The notes: generated from the sequence alone by a model not told the origin. 64,000 nucleotides of DNA from Spraguea lophii (GCA_001887945.1 LDOQ01000069.1:1-64000); one strand, 5' to 3'; positions 1 through 10,716 are shown, counted from the first letter of the stretch. Numbers and translations: made by a program.

Positions 1-1125
1 TACATTTATTTTAAAGTTACAAAATGTTATATATACATGTATAAATAATTGTCACAAATTAAAACCATGGCCATGGATCTGGTTTTATTTGTCTCTCACA
101 TTATTTATAAATATATCATTAAAATAAGATTTGTTAGAAAAAGTTTGGATTTATATTATGAACCAAAACAATTATTATTATAAACAATTAAATAAAAGAA
201 TAATTTTTATTATAATAATATCAACGTAATAACAGTTTTATATTAATTGTCCTATGAAAATTAATAGATATAATATGTTTCTATTAGAATAATAGAAATT
301 GTTCAAATGTATCGTCGAGTTGTATTATAATATCTAAATAACATTAACAATCATATTATTATTTACTATCCGAATATACTTTTGATGGTATCTTTGATTA
401 TAATTAATCGGTCTAGGTATTTCTCCTTCATTAAGTTTTTAACATGTTTATAATACCTGTATTTGTTACATATAAATATGAATCTCATGCTATATTATAT
501 TGAAAATCAATAATAAACAAATGTAGAAAATATAATTACAAAAAATATATAAGCTTAATAATTTATATTATATTATATATAAAAGAATATTATTTTGTTA
601 GTTAAGTTATAATTGGGTTAAATAAATATATTTTTATAGATTTTTATTGATAATATTTTGGAAATCCTTTAACTAGTTTAGAAAATAAAGAATATTAAAT
701 TAATAATATTTAAGGAAAGAATTTAAATTTTATAAATATTCTAAATGATTAATAAAATAAATATATTTGAAAATGATATGTAGTGAATGCATAGTTTGAA
801 AATATCACTTAATTATTTAATTACGATATTATTATCTATAATTGGAATTTAATAAAAATATTTGTTAATATTTTTATTAAAAAAAGGTTGGTGTGATTGG
901 AAGTCTTTTAACTTTATCACTTGGTGAAAATAAACAAAACAATTTAATGAAAATGAAAATAATAAAATTTACCATAATTACAATATTTTTATGAAAATAC
1001 TAAATCATAAATTTATTAGTACGCATTAAATTTATATAATAAACGATTAAGGTTTATGAATTAACCTGGAATATTATTAAAATAGTAAATATAAATGTAT
1101 TTATAAGATTTTTTATTGTATTTCT
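1..1125. other. AT-rich gap, no gene seen
   Basis: No reading frame of convincing length or composition is visible. A small GC-richer patch near 64-90 contains a doubled CCATGG palindrome that resembles the CCATGG-containing core of the dispersed repeats elsewhere in the window. The rest is A/T-rich spacer leading up to the first membrane protein gene. Confidence 0.6.
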
Positions 1126-2868
1126 ATGTTAACCGAGTTAGTTATTAATCTTATTAAAGTTGAATATTTCTCAAAAATTAAAGAAATACTTAATATCATG
1201 AGTACGAAAGTGTTTATTATGGGATTATTTCTTATAATAATTTTAATATTATTTGGATATTTTTTATCGCTAATTGTAAAGCTTTATAAAATGTATTATG
1301 AGTTAGAAGAAGCAATAAGTAAGAATTTAATTTTCAATGGTATTCATATTACAAAAGATAAGAATGGATTTCTTAAAATAGAGATGTTATTAAAAAAACC
1401 ATTTACATATGCCATGTACTTTGAATTAATAGAAATAGATTTTGAAGAAAACAAAAAATCTGTTGCAAAAATTTATTTAAAAAATATTAGATTTGAATCC
1501 GGATGGAAAGGTCTTATAACGACTAATTTGGCTTTTTCTAGTATAGAATATGATTTACAACAATTCCTTAAACTTGAAACTTTAATTATTAATATAAGAT
1601 TTAATTATGTTTCATCGACTGGTTATTTATATTGGAATTATAATAAAATAATTGAAATTGATATGAAAAAATATAAACTTGATGAATTTAGAGTTTTGGA
1701 GATAGAAGTCTTAAAAGAATATTATAATATTAGGTTTTTACTTCCAAATGTGAAAATATTGTCGATTGACCTATCTGGAATAGAATTAGCATTAAAGAGA
1801 AAAAATAGCGAACTAATGTTTACAGTAATTGACAATTATCTAGACAAAAATAATATATTTAATTGTTCCGTAACTATAAAAGATGTTTATAACAATGCAA
1901 TTGTAAATTTCATAACGGAAGAAGAAACCAATATTGAATTTAAGATTATTCAACTTTCTGCGCCATATTCGTCGATACTGAGAAAATCAATTTTTTGTTA
2001 TATAATAGGAAAATCCTTATTATTTAACAACATTGAAGAATCTTCTGATTATTATTTAACAGAAAGAATTACTAATACATTTTGTCCTATTAAAATATTC
2101 CCTACTTCTAACCCTATAAAACGAATATTAAAAAACTTATCAAAATTTGTGTTGATGTTAGAAATCAAGAATAAAAATAATGAAACTTTGGCTCTTTGTA
2201 AAATAAGAATACATCAAGATCATTTAATTTTAAGATTACCACATTCAGAGTTTTTTAAAATAATTGATCAACACATTAAATACGGGATTCTATATTTTGA
2301 AGTTCTTATTCCTAAATTTATTGGTTATACTATAAAAGTTACAATCAATAATAACAAACTCTTATATAATCACCAAAACTTTGTATTAAAATACGCGCAG
2401 AATTCATATTGTTTTGAACGTTATTCCCGAGATATTTATACCACAAATTTTAGATATTTAGAACAGGAAAAAAATAATCTTGAAAAGAAAAAAGAACAAA
2501 GTATAGCATCTATCCTATTTGAGAACTCAATTGAGCAGCAAAAAATTAATTTATTTCATTCTACATATTTTGATTGTGTATTAGATATAAATCAGTCTTT
2601 GGAAATTTCAGTTAAAAAATTATTTGTTAAATCTTCTGTATGCATTTCCGAAACAAATAAACCAAACAAGTCATTGGAAGCTTTGAAAGAAAGTAATTTT
2701 ATATTTGAAGATTATATTTCAAAATATAAAATTAATGAATATATGGAAAGATATTTACCTATAATAACTTTTAAGGATGATAAAGATACAAAGCCTGTGA
2801 CACCGTATCATAAAAACGATAAAAAGAATAAAGATGTTGACGACGAAGAAACTACGCAAATACCCTAA
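1126..2868 (+). CDS. Membrane-anchored protein, third member of the family at 52.5 and 57.4 kb
   Basis: This 580-residue protein has one strong membrane segment at about residues 28-52, a short basic stretch and a long polar domain, so it looks like a single-pass, probably type II, membrane protein. It aligns to the two 639-residue proteins at 52515 and 57354. The shared region follows the membrane segment: an NGIHI / RGISI motif, then a stretch with the pattern F-x-I-x-x-I-E-x-x-x-x-x-N-x-K, VAK and a run of alternating hydrophobic residues. The tail (about 555-580) is acidic and charged. The ATG is the first in frame; unlike most genes here it has no CCC box, a trait shared with both relatives. 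I do not recognise a named family. The beta-rich repeating pattern loosely recalls LEA-type domains, which is inference only. Confidence 0.8.
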   Translation: MLTELVINLIKVEYFSKIKEILNIMSTKVFIMGLFLIIILILFGYFLSLIVKLYKMYYELEEAISKNLIFNGIHITKDKNGFLKIEMLLKKPFTYAMYFELIEIDFEENKKSVAKIYLKNIRFESGWKGLITTNLAFSSIEYDLQQFLKLETLIINIRFNYVSSTGYLYWNYNKIIEIDMKKYKLDEFRVLEIEVLKEYYNIRFLLPNVKILSIDLSGIELALKRKNSELMFTVIDNYLDKNNIFNCSVTIKDVYNNAIVNFITEEETNIEFKIIQLSAPYSSILRKSIFCYIIGKSLLFNNIEESSDYYLTERITNTFCPIKIFPTSNPIKRILKNLSKFVLMLEIKNKNNETLALCKIRIHQDHLILRLPHSEFFKIIDQHIKYGILYFEVLIPKFIGYTIKVTINNNKLLYNHQNFVLKYAQNSYCFERYSRDIYTTNFRYLEQEKNNLEKKKEQSIASILFENSIEQQKINLFHSTYFDCVLDINQSLEISVKKLFVKSSVCISETNKPNKSLEALKESNFIFEDYISKYKINEYMERYLPIITFKDDKDTKPVTPYHKNDKKNKDVDDEETTQIP

Positions 2869-3962
2869 TGTAAAGCGCATTAAAATAATACTATGTAAAT
2901 TTATAATAGTTTATAAACATATTCTTTATTTTTAAAAGTTCTATATAGATATTGAATCTATATTTATGTAATATTTTTTTTCGTTATTATATTTTATATA
3001 AATCAAGTTGTTTTAATGGCCGTGGGGGAGGTACCCAAATTTCAAATCTAACGGATTTGAATCTTTTAACAGAAAAGGTTTCCGTTTTTTTCAATGAAAT
3101 TTTATTTATCGAAGTTCCCTAGCTGACTATGGCCTGCCGTGGACCATGTCCTTTTGTTCTTAAAATAAACTTAAACTTGTACCAAGTAATTCTACTACGA
3201 ATATACATTAATCTCATCTTTCCTTGTGCATCTGAGCGTCTGAATTTTACATATGGTGTAATCATTATTCTATCACTTTTATTGAAATTTTTAGCCTCTT
3301 TCTTGACATAATAATATTGAGCAACTCATAAATCAATATAAGGATTGTAATTACACCGATTAGACACCACCTTAATTTGGTAATAAGCCGTCCCACTTGT
3401 CACAGTCCATGCTATGTTATCGACTCTTCGTTCACTCAACAACTTTCCTTTTCTTCTGTTCTACCTTTTATTATTTTTTTCATTTGAAAATTCTTCCGAA
3501 TAAAGGATTCGAACCCGGTAGGCTTGAGTTTTGGTTACTACTCACGGTGGCTTAGTTGAGTAGGCTTTTTAAAACTGTTTAATCAAAAAATATATCACAT
3601 GTTATATCATTTTAATAATTAAATTATCCAAGAGTTTAATTTTATTGAAAGATATTTATTTAGACAAAACCTAATATTATTTAAAACCATGGGTCCCTTT
3701 AAATATAATTAGTTCATTAAATTAATTATCATAAATCATAGTAATTATTATATCTGCATATATACATTAATCTCATCTTACCTTGTGTTCCAAAACGTGA
3801 AAAATAAATTTATTTTTTATATAATATTTTATACTTTTTTAAGTTCCTGAAAACTATCAAATAGATATATCCACTGTGTATTAATTTATAATTTTATATA
3901 TTTCTTTCTTTCTTTACTTTGCATAAATAATTTAGATTTTATTTTGTTTCTTTTTTATCCCT
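2869..3962. other. Repeat-rich gap between the membrane protein and PP2A genes
   Basis: No convincing gene. A 60-codon frame at 3129-3311 lies wholly inside a dispersed repeat and is not credible. About 3090-3420 is one of the longest copies of the window's dispersed repeat; about 3730-3795 holds a second short piece. Around 3500-3570 there are a box-B-like motif on the minus strand and a box-A-like motif on the plus strand that do not form one tRNA. The PP2A CCC box lies at 3959-3961. Confidence 0.6.
3090..3420 (-). repeat. Dispersed repeat copy (long)
   Basis: The sequence matches 36041-36350 along most of its length, and shorter parts match 23130-23330 and the reverse strand of 46575-46715. 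Shared landmarks are a segment ending ATTTATCGAAGTT, a GC-richer core with GGCCTGCCGTGG, then blocks around TACATTAATCTCATC and GGTGTAATCA. It appears to be a decayed mobile-element relic with no coding capacity. Orientation is assigned relative to the poly(A)-tailed copy at 60789. Confidence 0.6.
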
Positions 3963-4868
3963 ATGATTGATGGCTTCATAGAAAAACTGTTTAAATGTGA
4001 ATTTCTTAAAGAAGAGGAAGTTAAAAAACTTTGTGAAATAGGAACAGAGGTTTTATGCAAGGAGCAGAATGTAGTAGCACTTACATACCCCATTACAGTA
4101 TGTGGTGATATCCATGGTCAATATTATGATTTGATGGAGCTTTTCAATATAGGAGGATTACCACCATATACAAAATATTTATTTATGGGAGATTTTGTGG
4201 ATAGAGGTTATCATTCAGTGGAAGTATTTTCTTTATTACTTTGTTTAAAAATAAAATATCCACAACAAATAACTTTATTAAGAGGAAATCATGAGAGTAG
4301 ACAAATTACACAGGTATATGGTTTTTATGATGAGTGTGTAAGAAAGTATGGTAGTGCAAATGTATGGAAGTATTTTACGGATCTTTTTGATTATCTTCCA
4401 CTCTCAGCCACCATAAATGATCAAATGTTTTGTACCCATGGAGGATTATCACCATCTATAGATACTATAGATCAAATACATGAAATAGATAGAAGAATGG
4501 AAGTACCACACGATGGTGGAATGTGTGATTTGCTATGGAGTGATCCTGATGAAAAGAAAGGATGGGGAACATCACCAAGAGGTGCAGGATTTACCTTCGG
4601 AGAGGATATCACAAAACAATTTAATAAAAGGAATGGATTAAAGATGGTGTGTAGAGCTCATCAGTTAGTGATGAATGGATATAATTATAATCATTCCAAT
4701 GAATGCATCACAGTGTTTAGTGCACCTAATTATTGTTATAGATGTGGTAATATAGCAACCATATTAGAAATAGATAGCCAAGGACAAAATCAATTTATAC
4801 AATTTAATCCATCTCCAGAAACAGAGAATAAAGAACAATCAACAAAGATACCAGATTATTTTTTATAA
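3963..4868 (+). CDS. Serine/threonine protein phosphatase PP2A catalytic subunit
   Basis: The metal-binding signatures of PPP phosphatases are all present: GDIHGQ at residues 48-53, GDFVDRG at 76-82 and RGNHES at 107-112. The following [13 protein letters not shown] block and the C-terminal PDYFL are typical of PP2A rather than PP1 or PP4; in PP2A the final Tyr-Phe-Leu is the methylation and B-subunit docking tail. Length, 301 residues, is close to the usual 309. It should dephosphorylate Ser/Thr residues as the catalytic core of a cytoplasmic/nuclear heterotrimer. The start is well supported: CCC at 3959-3961 lies two bases upstream of the ATG. PP6-type phosphatases are the nearest alternative. 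Confidence 0.96.
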   Translation: MIDGFIEKLFKCEFLKEEEVKKLCEIGTEVLCKEQNVVALTYPITVCGDIHGQYYDLMELFNIGGLPPYTKYLFMGDFVDRGYHSVEVFSLLLCLKIKYPQQITLLRGNHESRQITQVYGFYDECVRKYGSANVWKYFTDLFDYLPLSATINDQMFCTHGGLSPSIDTIDQIHEIDRRMEVPHDGGMCDLLWSDPDEKKGWGTSPRGAGFTFGEDITKQFNKRNGLKMVCRAHQLVMNGYNYNHSNECITVFSAPNYCYRCGNIATILEIDSQGQNQFIQFNPSPETENKEQSTKIPDYFL

Positions 4869-5539
4869 AATAAATAAAATATTATTAATTTTTATTTTAT
4901 GATAATATAAATCATATACTGAGTTTGTAATTAATTTCGGAATAGGAAAAATTCTTATTATCTTTATCCTAAAATATCTTAACTTTTATTATCGAAGAAA
5001 ATAATATTTAAATATTCTGGTGATGCACTGATCACAAAACCCTATTAATAGATATGTGAAAAGTTTTTCTGCTTTGTTAAAAAATAAACTGATAAAATAT
5101 TTTCTCCTTCTACGATAGAAAATAAAAAAAGATTTTAAATTATGTATATATCATATCTTTAACTCAATAACATTTACATATAATTTATATTATTATAAAA
5201 TATAAATTAAACAATATAATTTTATTATTGGCCATTCATTCTATTTAAGTTATAAAAATACCAAATAACATAAATTAAAGAAATGAATAGAAAGAAAAAT
5301 GAAAATATTTTAATATCAAATAACATAAAGTAAAGAAATGAATATTAACGTAAATATAAAATGTATATAAAATTTTATTTGATAAGAAATATAATGTTAT
5401 TAAATAATTTTTTTTGTCACAGAAATATAATAAGAAAATCTTTCATCTATTTATTTTATAGAATTTTTATATTTTTTTAATAAAAATCCCTACTTTTTTT
5501 CTCAAACTTGATTTTTCTACTTTTTTAAATATTTTATTC
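4869..5539. other. AT-rich gap with a short direct repeat
   Basis: No gene seen between the ends of two convergent genes. A 28-bp direct repeat, copies at about 5262-5289 and 5317-5344 (period 55), contains AAATAACATAAA followed by TAAAGAAATGAATA. A motif CTTCTACGATAGAAAATAAAA near 5110 recurs near 23715. Confidence 0.6.
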
Positions 5540-5884
5540 TTAATTTTCTTTTTTATTTTTCTTTTCAAATTTAGCTTTTATAGCTCTATACAATTCTGCA
5601 GTATCATCACCCAAACCATCAGTATCATCTTGTAAAATAATAGATTCTCCCCCAAGTTGTATTATCATAGACTCTTTTTTCTTCATATCATTTATATTAT
5701 CCATTAACTTATTACATTCTCCTTCCTCTGCATCTTTTAAAAGAAATATTGGAGCATCTAATATTTCTTGTGGTAATGAATTTATAAAATTATTATAATG
5801 ATTTTTTGCTTTCTCCAACAATACTTCTTTTGCAACATTTAATTTACATCCAACAATATCTTGAAGAGTATTATCTTTCTTCAT
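5540..5884 (-). CDS. Small acidic hypothetical protein
   Basis: This 114-residue product has no family I recognise. It is mainly helical and charged, with a Gly-Gly-containing hydrophobic stretch at about residues 75-90, an acidic DDTDGLGDD patch and a lysine-rich C-terminus. No signal peptide or membrane segment is apparent. It is probably a genuine gene because a CCC box lies five bases upstream of the ATG (minus strand, about 5889-5891), as for most conserved genes in this window. It converges on the PP2A gene across an AT-rich gap. Confidence 0.72.
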   Translation of the reverse strand: MKKDNTLQDIVGCKLNVAKEVLLEKAKNHYNNFINSLPQEILDAPIFLLKDAEEGECNKLMDNINDMKKKESMIIQLGGESIILQDDTDGLGDDTAELYRAIKAKFEKKNKKEN

Positions 5885-6442
5885 GCAAGGGAATCAGAAT
5901 TTTATTTTTTATAACAAACAATTGAAGAAATGAAATAATAATTTATATTAAATATTTATAATGTTTAATCGATAAAGAGACTGAATTAAATCCTATACAT
6001 ATGTAGAGAATAATAAATATATATTATTGATATATAATAAATATTTATTCTTTGATATATTATATGTTTAAAGAATATAAAAAAAGTTTTTCCAAGTATT
6101 AGATGGGAAGAGAACATTTCACACACTTATTATTAAGTCTTTTCTATTCTATTGATAATAAATTTCTATTTTACATAATAAAATCTTTTATAATATCAAT
6201 AATTGTATATTTTATTTAAAAATAGTAAATCTTTTAATATTTATGATGAACAGTCTAATTAGAGGAAATATAATGCCAATAATAAATATTATTTATTTAA
6301 CATTGTTATATAATCATAATATTATTTATTAAATAATTTTAATTATTTTTTCTCAAAACGAAATATAAACAGAAAAATATTTATAATCTCATTTCAAAAT
6401 ATTTAGTAAAATATACTACAACAAAATAATCTTTAAAAATAT
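5885..6442. other. AT-rich gap, no gene seen
   Basis: Only A/T-rich sequence and the upstream CCC box of the minus-strand gene at 5884 were found. No reading frame of note. Confidence 0.6.
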
Positions 6443-6973
6443 TTATTTTTTATTTTCAAGTATTTCTTTCAATATTGGATGATAATTGGTTTTACAATAA
6501 AAGTAAATATTTTCATCCATCATTTCATTATAATTTCTTTGTATGATTAATAGAAGTTTATAAAATGGTATATTCTGTTCTTCTGTCATGCATTTGTATA
6601 AATATTCTTTAATTTTATCTTTTACTCCGATAATCTGTTTTTTTGATAAAATGAATGTAAGAATGGTTATGGTTGATATGCAATTATGTTTTATTAATTC
6701 TGTAATAAATAAATCGATATTAGCAAGTTTAATTTGTTGAATTGCTCTACCAACAACTATAGCTCCATTTTGTGTAAGATCGTTAACTATATGATATGGG
6801 AATTTTTCTTCAGATAATATTTTTTTAAGTTGGGTGAATGTTTTTGATGATGCTTTCTTCTTTCTGCGTATTTCTTTGTTAAAACGAGTGTAGAATTGTT
6901 CTGATGTGGATATTTTTTCTTTTAGTTTGGCAAAATTATCAACTTCAGAAAATAGATTATCAGTATTTTCCAT
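6443..6973 (-). CDS. Hypothetical helical protein, divergent from TRM7
   Basis: The 176-residue product is not recognised. It is helical, with a basic patch (EIRRKKKASSK) at about residues 34-44 and alternating hydrophobic/charged helices after it, and no membrane segment or signal peptide. The basic patch and all-helical character would fit a nucleic-acid or scaffold role, but that is a guess. The start is supported by CCCC directly abutting the ATG. That start codon sits in a CCATGG palindrome, so an ATG also reads outward on the plus strand at 6972, in frame with TRM7. Confidence 0.75.
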   Translation of the reverse strand: MENTDNLFSEVDNFAKLKEKISTSEQFYTRFNKEIRRKKKASSKTFTQLKKILSEEKFPYHIVNDLTQNGAIVVGRAIQQIKLANIDLFITELIKHNCISTITILTFILSKKQIIGVKDKIKEYLYKCMTEEQNIPFYKLLLIIQRNYNEMMDENIYFYCKTNYHPILKEILENKK

Positions 6974-7019
6974 GGGGAATTTTATTTCAAATATTTTACA
7001 AATTGAAAAAATATTTTTT

Positions 7020-7823
7020 ATGGGGCTTAGAAGTAAAGATAAGAGAGATATATATTATAGATTATCTAAGACTATGGGATATAGGGCTAGGAGTGCTTAT
7101 AAACTTAAACATATAAATGATAAATATAAAATATTGGAAAATAAAAAATATATCGTTGATTTATGTGCAGCTCCAGGAAGCTGGTCTCAAGTAGCAAGGA
7201 AGGAAATTGGAAATAATCAAGATACTATTATTGTTGCTGTGGATTTACAAGAAATGCATCCTATTGATGGCGTAATATGTTTAAAAGAAGATATAACATC
7301 TGAAAGCTGCGTTAATAAAATCTTTGATATTTTCAGTAAAAATAAAGCGGATCTTGTGTTATGCGATGGTGCACCTGATATCACAGGATTGCATGATTTA
7401 GATGAATATTATCAAAACCAATTATTAGTTTCTGCACTAAGTATTACATTAAAAATCGCTGAAGTAGGATCTACATTCTTAGGAAAATGTTTTAGAGGAG
7501 AAGATACGTGTTATCTATTAGAACATTTTAAATTATTTTTTGATGATGTGATTCTTGTAAAGCCTAAGAGCAGTAGAGCTAAAAGTATAGAAATATTTAT
7601 ATTATGTAGAGGATTGAAGAAAGTAGATATCAATCCCTATCATATTAATTTCAATATAGAAATACAACCAATGGAAGTTTATAGTTGTGGTGATGATGAT
7701 TATGATCCTGATGTAACATATGAATTGGAAGAAGAACCAACAGAGCATAAATTTCCACCAATAGAACCACCATATGCAGATGTCATAAAATTAAGAAGAG
7801 AACAATCTCATAATAAAAAATAA
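7020..7823 (+). CDS. TRM7: tRNA 2'-O-ribose methyltransferase, TRM7 type
   Basis: An FtsJ/RrmJ-fold S-adenosylmethionine methyltransferase of 267 residues. The Lys-Asp-Lys-Glu catalytic tetrad is visible as K28 (RSAYKL), D116 (LCDGAPD), K156 (FLGKCF) and E191 (AKSIEIF). The SAM-binding loop is DLCAAPGSWSQ at about 47-57. The opening MGLRSKDKRDIYYR matches the TRM7 N-terminus, which modifies the tRNA anticodon loop at positions 32 and 34. I therefore start at 7020. An in-frame ATG at 6972, sharing a CCATGG palindrome with the divergent gene, would add 16 residues with no family counterpart. The acidic, proline-containing tail (from about 225) is typical of the family. SPB1 and mitochondrial MRM2 are less likely on length. 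Confidence 0.93.
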   Translation: MGLRSKDKRDIYYRLSKTMGYRARSAYKLKHINDKYKILENKKYIVDLCAAPGSWSQVARKEIGNNQDTIIVAVDLQEMHPIDGVICLKEDITSESCVNKIFDIFSKNKADLVLCDGAPDITGLHDLDEYYQNQLLVSALSITLKIAEVGSTFLGKCFRGEDTCYLLEHFKLFFDDVILVKPKSSRAKSIEIFILCRGLKKVDINPYHINFNIEIQPMEVYSCGDDDYDPDVTYELEEEPTEHKFPPIEPPYADVIKLRREQSHNKK

Positions 7824-7907
7824 ATATCTTAACAAATTTTTTTATAAAATTTTAATTATACCGAAATCTTTTTTATGAATTCTCATCTATAATCAAATAT
7901 CTTACAT

Positions 7908-8531
7908 TTACTCAATAAAATACTTAAGTATTATTTCAGTAACACAGTTCGGCATTATATGATTTTTATTATGTTCTAAAAAATTAATATCTACGTCGTA
8001 TAGAGATAACACGCTTACTAAAAATCTCATAAAATATATTGATATATATTCATCTTCTGTTCCATGGATTATCAAAAATCTTTGTTTTACTTTTGGCTTT
8101 CGTATGCCTAAGAATGGTAATACACCACCTATACATACTATTCCTTTGTATGGAATATTAGAAATCATACCCATATAAAAAGCTACTGCACCACCTTGTG
8201 AAAATCCTGCCAAAATAACCTTTTCCGGGGGAAACCCTTGAGTTTTAATAAACGATTCTATTGATTGCGAACTTTTTTTCAGTGAATTTATTTCTTCCCG
8301 GAAAAAAATATATCTTTTTTCAAAGCTAAACCATGAATTTATTTTCATTTTTTTTGCAAGGTTAATTTCATAGATTGGTGCTATTGGAAATATCATTTTT
8401 ACATTAGAATACGAGTTTGCTATATTTGAAAACATTTTGTAATATTCTTTAGGCGTTCCCGATAATCCATGTAAAAATATTAATAAAAACTCAGTAGCTA
8501 AAGTATTAAGTTCTAAATAAGAGAAATACAT
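7908..8531 (-). CDS. Acyl-protein thioesterase / carboxylesterase (alpha/beta hydrolase)
   Basis: A 207-residue alpha/beta hydrolase of the phospholipase/carboxylesterase family, close to the 220-230 residues of acyl-protein thioesterase 1. Visible features are the oxyanion-side LIFLHGLSG at about 17-25, the nucleophile elbow GFSQGG with S111, the acid in IIHGTED (D160) and the catalytic histidine in NKNHIMP (H191). The family removes palmitoyl groups from proteins or hydrolyses lysophospholipids in the cytosol. No signal peptide is seen. No CCC box precedes the ATG, so the start is simply the first in-frame ATG. It is tail-to-tail with TRM7, 84 bases apart. Confidence 0.85.
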   Translation of the reverse strand: MYFSYLELNTLATEFLLIFLHGLSGTPKEYYKMFSNIANSYSNVKMIFPIAPIYEINLAKKMKINSWFSFEKRYIFFREEINSLKKSSQSIESFIKTQGFPPEKVILAGFSQGGAVAFYMGMISNIPYKGIVCIGGVLPFLGIRKPKVKQRFLIIHGTEDEYISIYFMRFLVSVLSLYDVDINFLEHNKNHIMPNCVTEIILKYFIE

Positions 8532-8722
8532 TTGTTATTAAAACAAAACAAAATGTTCAATTAATCTATCAAAAAACAAAAAGAGAATTACATCAGAACT
8601 TTTAATGATTATCATTAGATACAAAAGTTAGCTATTCTTCAACGGAGTATACTCATGGTATGGACATTTCATTTATTTAAATGGCACAACTCTATTATAA
8701 CAGAATACTTTAATATTTCCTG

Positions 8723-10273
8723 TTAATGTCTCTTGTGTATATGTAATTTTTCACGTATTTTTTCTTCAGTTGAAAGTTTTGGAGCAACCGGTACAACTTT
8801 AGGATCTACCTTGTTATCTTCTGAACCTGGAGTTATAGAAGAATTATCAAGATGTTCCGCTGGAAGCACTTTTGCACCTGCTTTTAGTGAACCATTTTCT
8901 GCTGCTGGTTTTGATTCTTCTCCGTTTATATCTGATCTAACTGAAGTTTGTTCACTTTTTTTTCTTTCTAAAGGTGCTGGGTCTAGTGTAAACGCTTCTT
9001 GTTTTGGTATAGGTTTTGAATCGCTGTTCCCGCCATGAATGGCATTATCTGACTTGTCATTTAGCTTATCATGTGGTGGCGTTGTTGGAGTCTTTTCTGG
9101 TGTTCCCGGTGTTTCTGGTGGTGTTGTTGGTGGCTTTACTGGAGGCTTTGATGTTACTGGTTTTTTTGATCCGCCCAACACAGAATAATGGGGTACATTC
9201 CCAGCAAGTACACTTTCACATGTAACTTGTCCCAACTCTAAATAATAAACCACTAGTGGATCCTCTGGTGTTTCACCATCTGCAAGTGCCCTAACATATA
9301 CAGATCTTATCCATCCTGGATGTGTCATACATCCATCTTTGTTATCAATACAATATGCTATCTTGTAAAGTGATTCACAGAATTTTATAAGTACGTCCAA
9401 ATACATTCTATAATTAGAACATTTAAGATTTTTATTTCCAGAATTGATTTTCGTATCTTTGGTAGAACCGCAACATCCGCCAGTTGTTTTATTACAGGAT
9501 CCTGATTTACTACATGGAGTATTTGTTCCTTCACTGGTTGTTCCATCAGTTCCTATAACTTCATTCAATTGATTTTTTAAGTCCGTAATAACAATCTTTA
9601 AAAATTCTAAAAATTTCTTTCTTGTTACTTCATCTTTTAAAACATAGTTAATCAACACATTATTCAAACAATCCTTATCTAAAATTATTTTATTTGCTAA
9701 TTCAAAAGGTATATTAAACAATTTACACAAAGATTCTTTGCATGTATCTTCTTCAGATAGACTACCATCAATAGAATTACATATGTACATATAAAATCTT
9801 TTCAAAATAAATGTAAGTACTCTTACATCATATCTATCACATTCCAATCCAGCCAAAATATCTTTGAAATATGGTATATCCATATATTTACATACACCAG
9901 GTCTTTTAGGTATAATTTCATCAAAGCATGAAAAATCAGATTTTGGTTTTTTCTCTTTACATTCATATTCAGTAATATAATGGAATGGAGTAAAAAAATT
10001 ATCGAAGATTGTATATAATTGTTTTTTAAGATCATCTTTTTTATAACAAACCAAAGGTTTTGCTTTACATAAAAGCTTTATAATCGGATAATTAGGTGTT
10101 ACTAGACCTCCATTGAGATTTATATTGGTATATTTAAAAATACTACAATTATCATCATTACCACATAAATCTGAACATGATCCATATATAGGTGGTTGAC
10201 TAAATCCTGGATCTACATCAAAGCTTGGAAATAGCATAGGAGCTACACGAATTATATTCATCAACATTAACAT
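8723..10273 (-). CDS. Cys-rich, Pro/Thr-rich protein, probably secreted (spore surface or tube candidate)
   Basis: This 516-residue protein has two parts. Residues 1 to about 365 are rich in cysteine, with many spaced pairs and a C-C pair in TTGGCCGST, as in disulphide-bonded extracellular proteins. About 365-500 is low-complexity Pro/Thr/Lys/Glu sequence (KPPVKPPTTPPETPGTPEKTP) that could be a flexible, O-glycosylated stalk. It ends in a basic, histidine-containing tail. The N-terminus is hydrophobic but a weak signal peptide. The Pro/Thr segment is visibly richer in G+C than neighbouring genes. Such composition is common among microsporidian spore-wall and polar-tube proteins, but I recognise no specific family, so that role is inference. 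A CACC box lies about 10 bases upstream of the ATG. Confidence 0.7.
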   Translation of the reverse strand: MLMLMNIIRVAPMLFPSFDVDPGFSQPPIYGSCSDLCGNDDNCSIFKYTNINLNGGLVTPNYPIIKLLCKAKPLVCYKKDDLKKQLYTIFDNFFTPFHYITEYECKEKKPKSDFSCFDEIIPKRPGVCKYMDIPYFKDILAGLECDRYDVRVLTFILKRFYMYICNSIDGSLSEEDTCKESLCKLFNIPFELANKIILDKDCLNNVLINYVLKDEVTRKKFLEFLKIVITDLKNQLNEVIGTDGTTSEGTNTPCSKSGSCNKTTGGCCGSTKDTKINSGNKNLKCSNYRMYLDVLIKFCESLYKIAYCIDNKDGCMTHPGWIRSVYVRALADGETPEDPLVVYYLELGQVTCESVLAGNVPHYSVLGGSKKPVTSKPPVKPPTTPPETPGTPEKTPTTPPHDKLNDKSDNAIHGGNSDSKPIPKQEAFTLDPAPLERKKSEQTSVRSDINGEESKPAAENGSLKAGAKVLPAEHLDNSSITPGSEDNKVDPKVVPVAPKLSTEEKIREKLHIHKRH

Positions 10274-10716
10274 AATTTTAAGGTGCAGAAGTTCTTAAAT
10301 ATCTATTTTATGATAAATGAAAAGGTTTCAATGTCAAAGGTTTTAATTGTAAAATATTGCCAAAATTAAAAAATTTATAAAAAAAAAATAAAAAAATATT
10401 CTTTCAACATAGAAATATTTTTTATAAAATTTTATTTTTTTAAAAAGATACTGATATATGTCTGATATATAAATTTAATTAAAAATAAAAATATTAATTG
10501 ATATGATAATTTATTAAAAAATAAGATTTTAAGAAAAAATTGCGCCATAAAGAATATTTCCTCAGTTTTAAAAATAATATTTCCTTAATTTTAAAACTCA
10601 TTTTTAAATAAAAGTAATTTTTAAGAAAATAATCACTCCTACAAAGAATATTTCTTCAATTTTAAAAATAATAATATAAAATATTTTTTATAAAAAATAT
10701 CAAACCCTTAATATCT
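10274..10716. other. AT-rich divergent intergenic region
   Basis: This lies between the divergent Cys-rich gene and the small gene at 10717. A phrase of the type AAAGAATATTTCCTCAGTTTTAAAAATAATA is present in two or three imperfect copies near 10550-10675. The CCC box of the downstream gene lies at about 10707. No gene seen. Confidence 0.55.

Noticed and set aside
3129..3311. 60-codon open frame
   Set aside because: It lies entirely inside a dispersed repeat shared with 36041-36350, has no CCC box, and the frame is not conserved in the other copies.
3495..3572. tRNA-like motifs: GGATTCGAACCCGG (box B on minus strand) and TGGCTTAGTTGAGTAGG (box A on plus strand)
   Set aside because: The boxes are on opposite strands and in the wrong order for one tRNA. 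The T-stem pairs poorly and no matching acceptor stem was found. At most these are tRNA-derived fragments.
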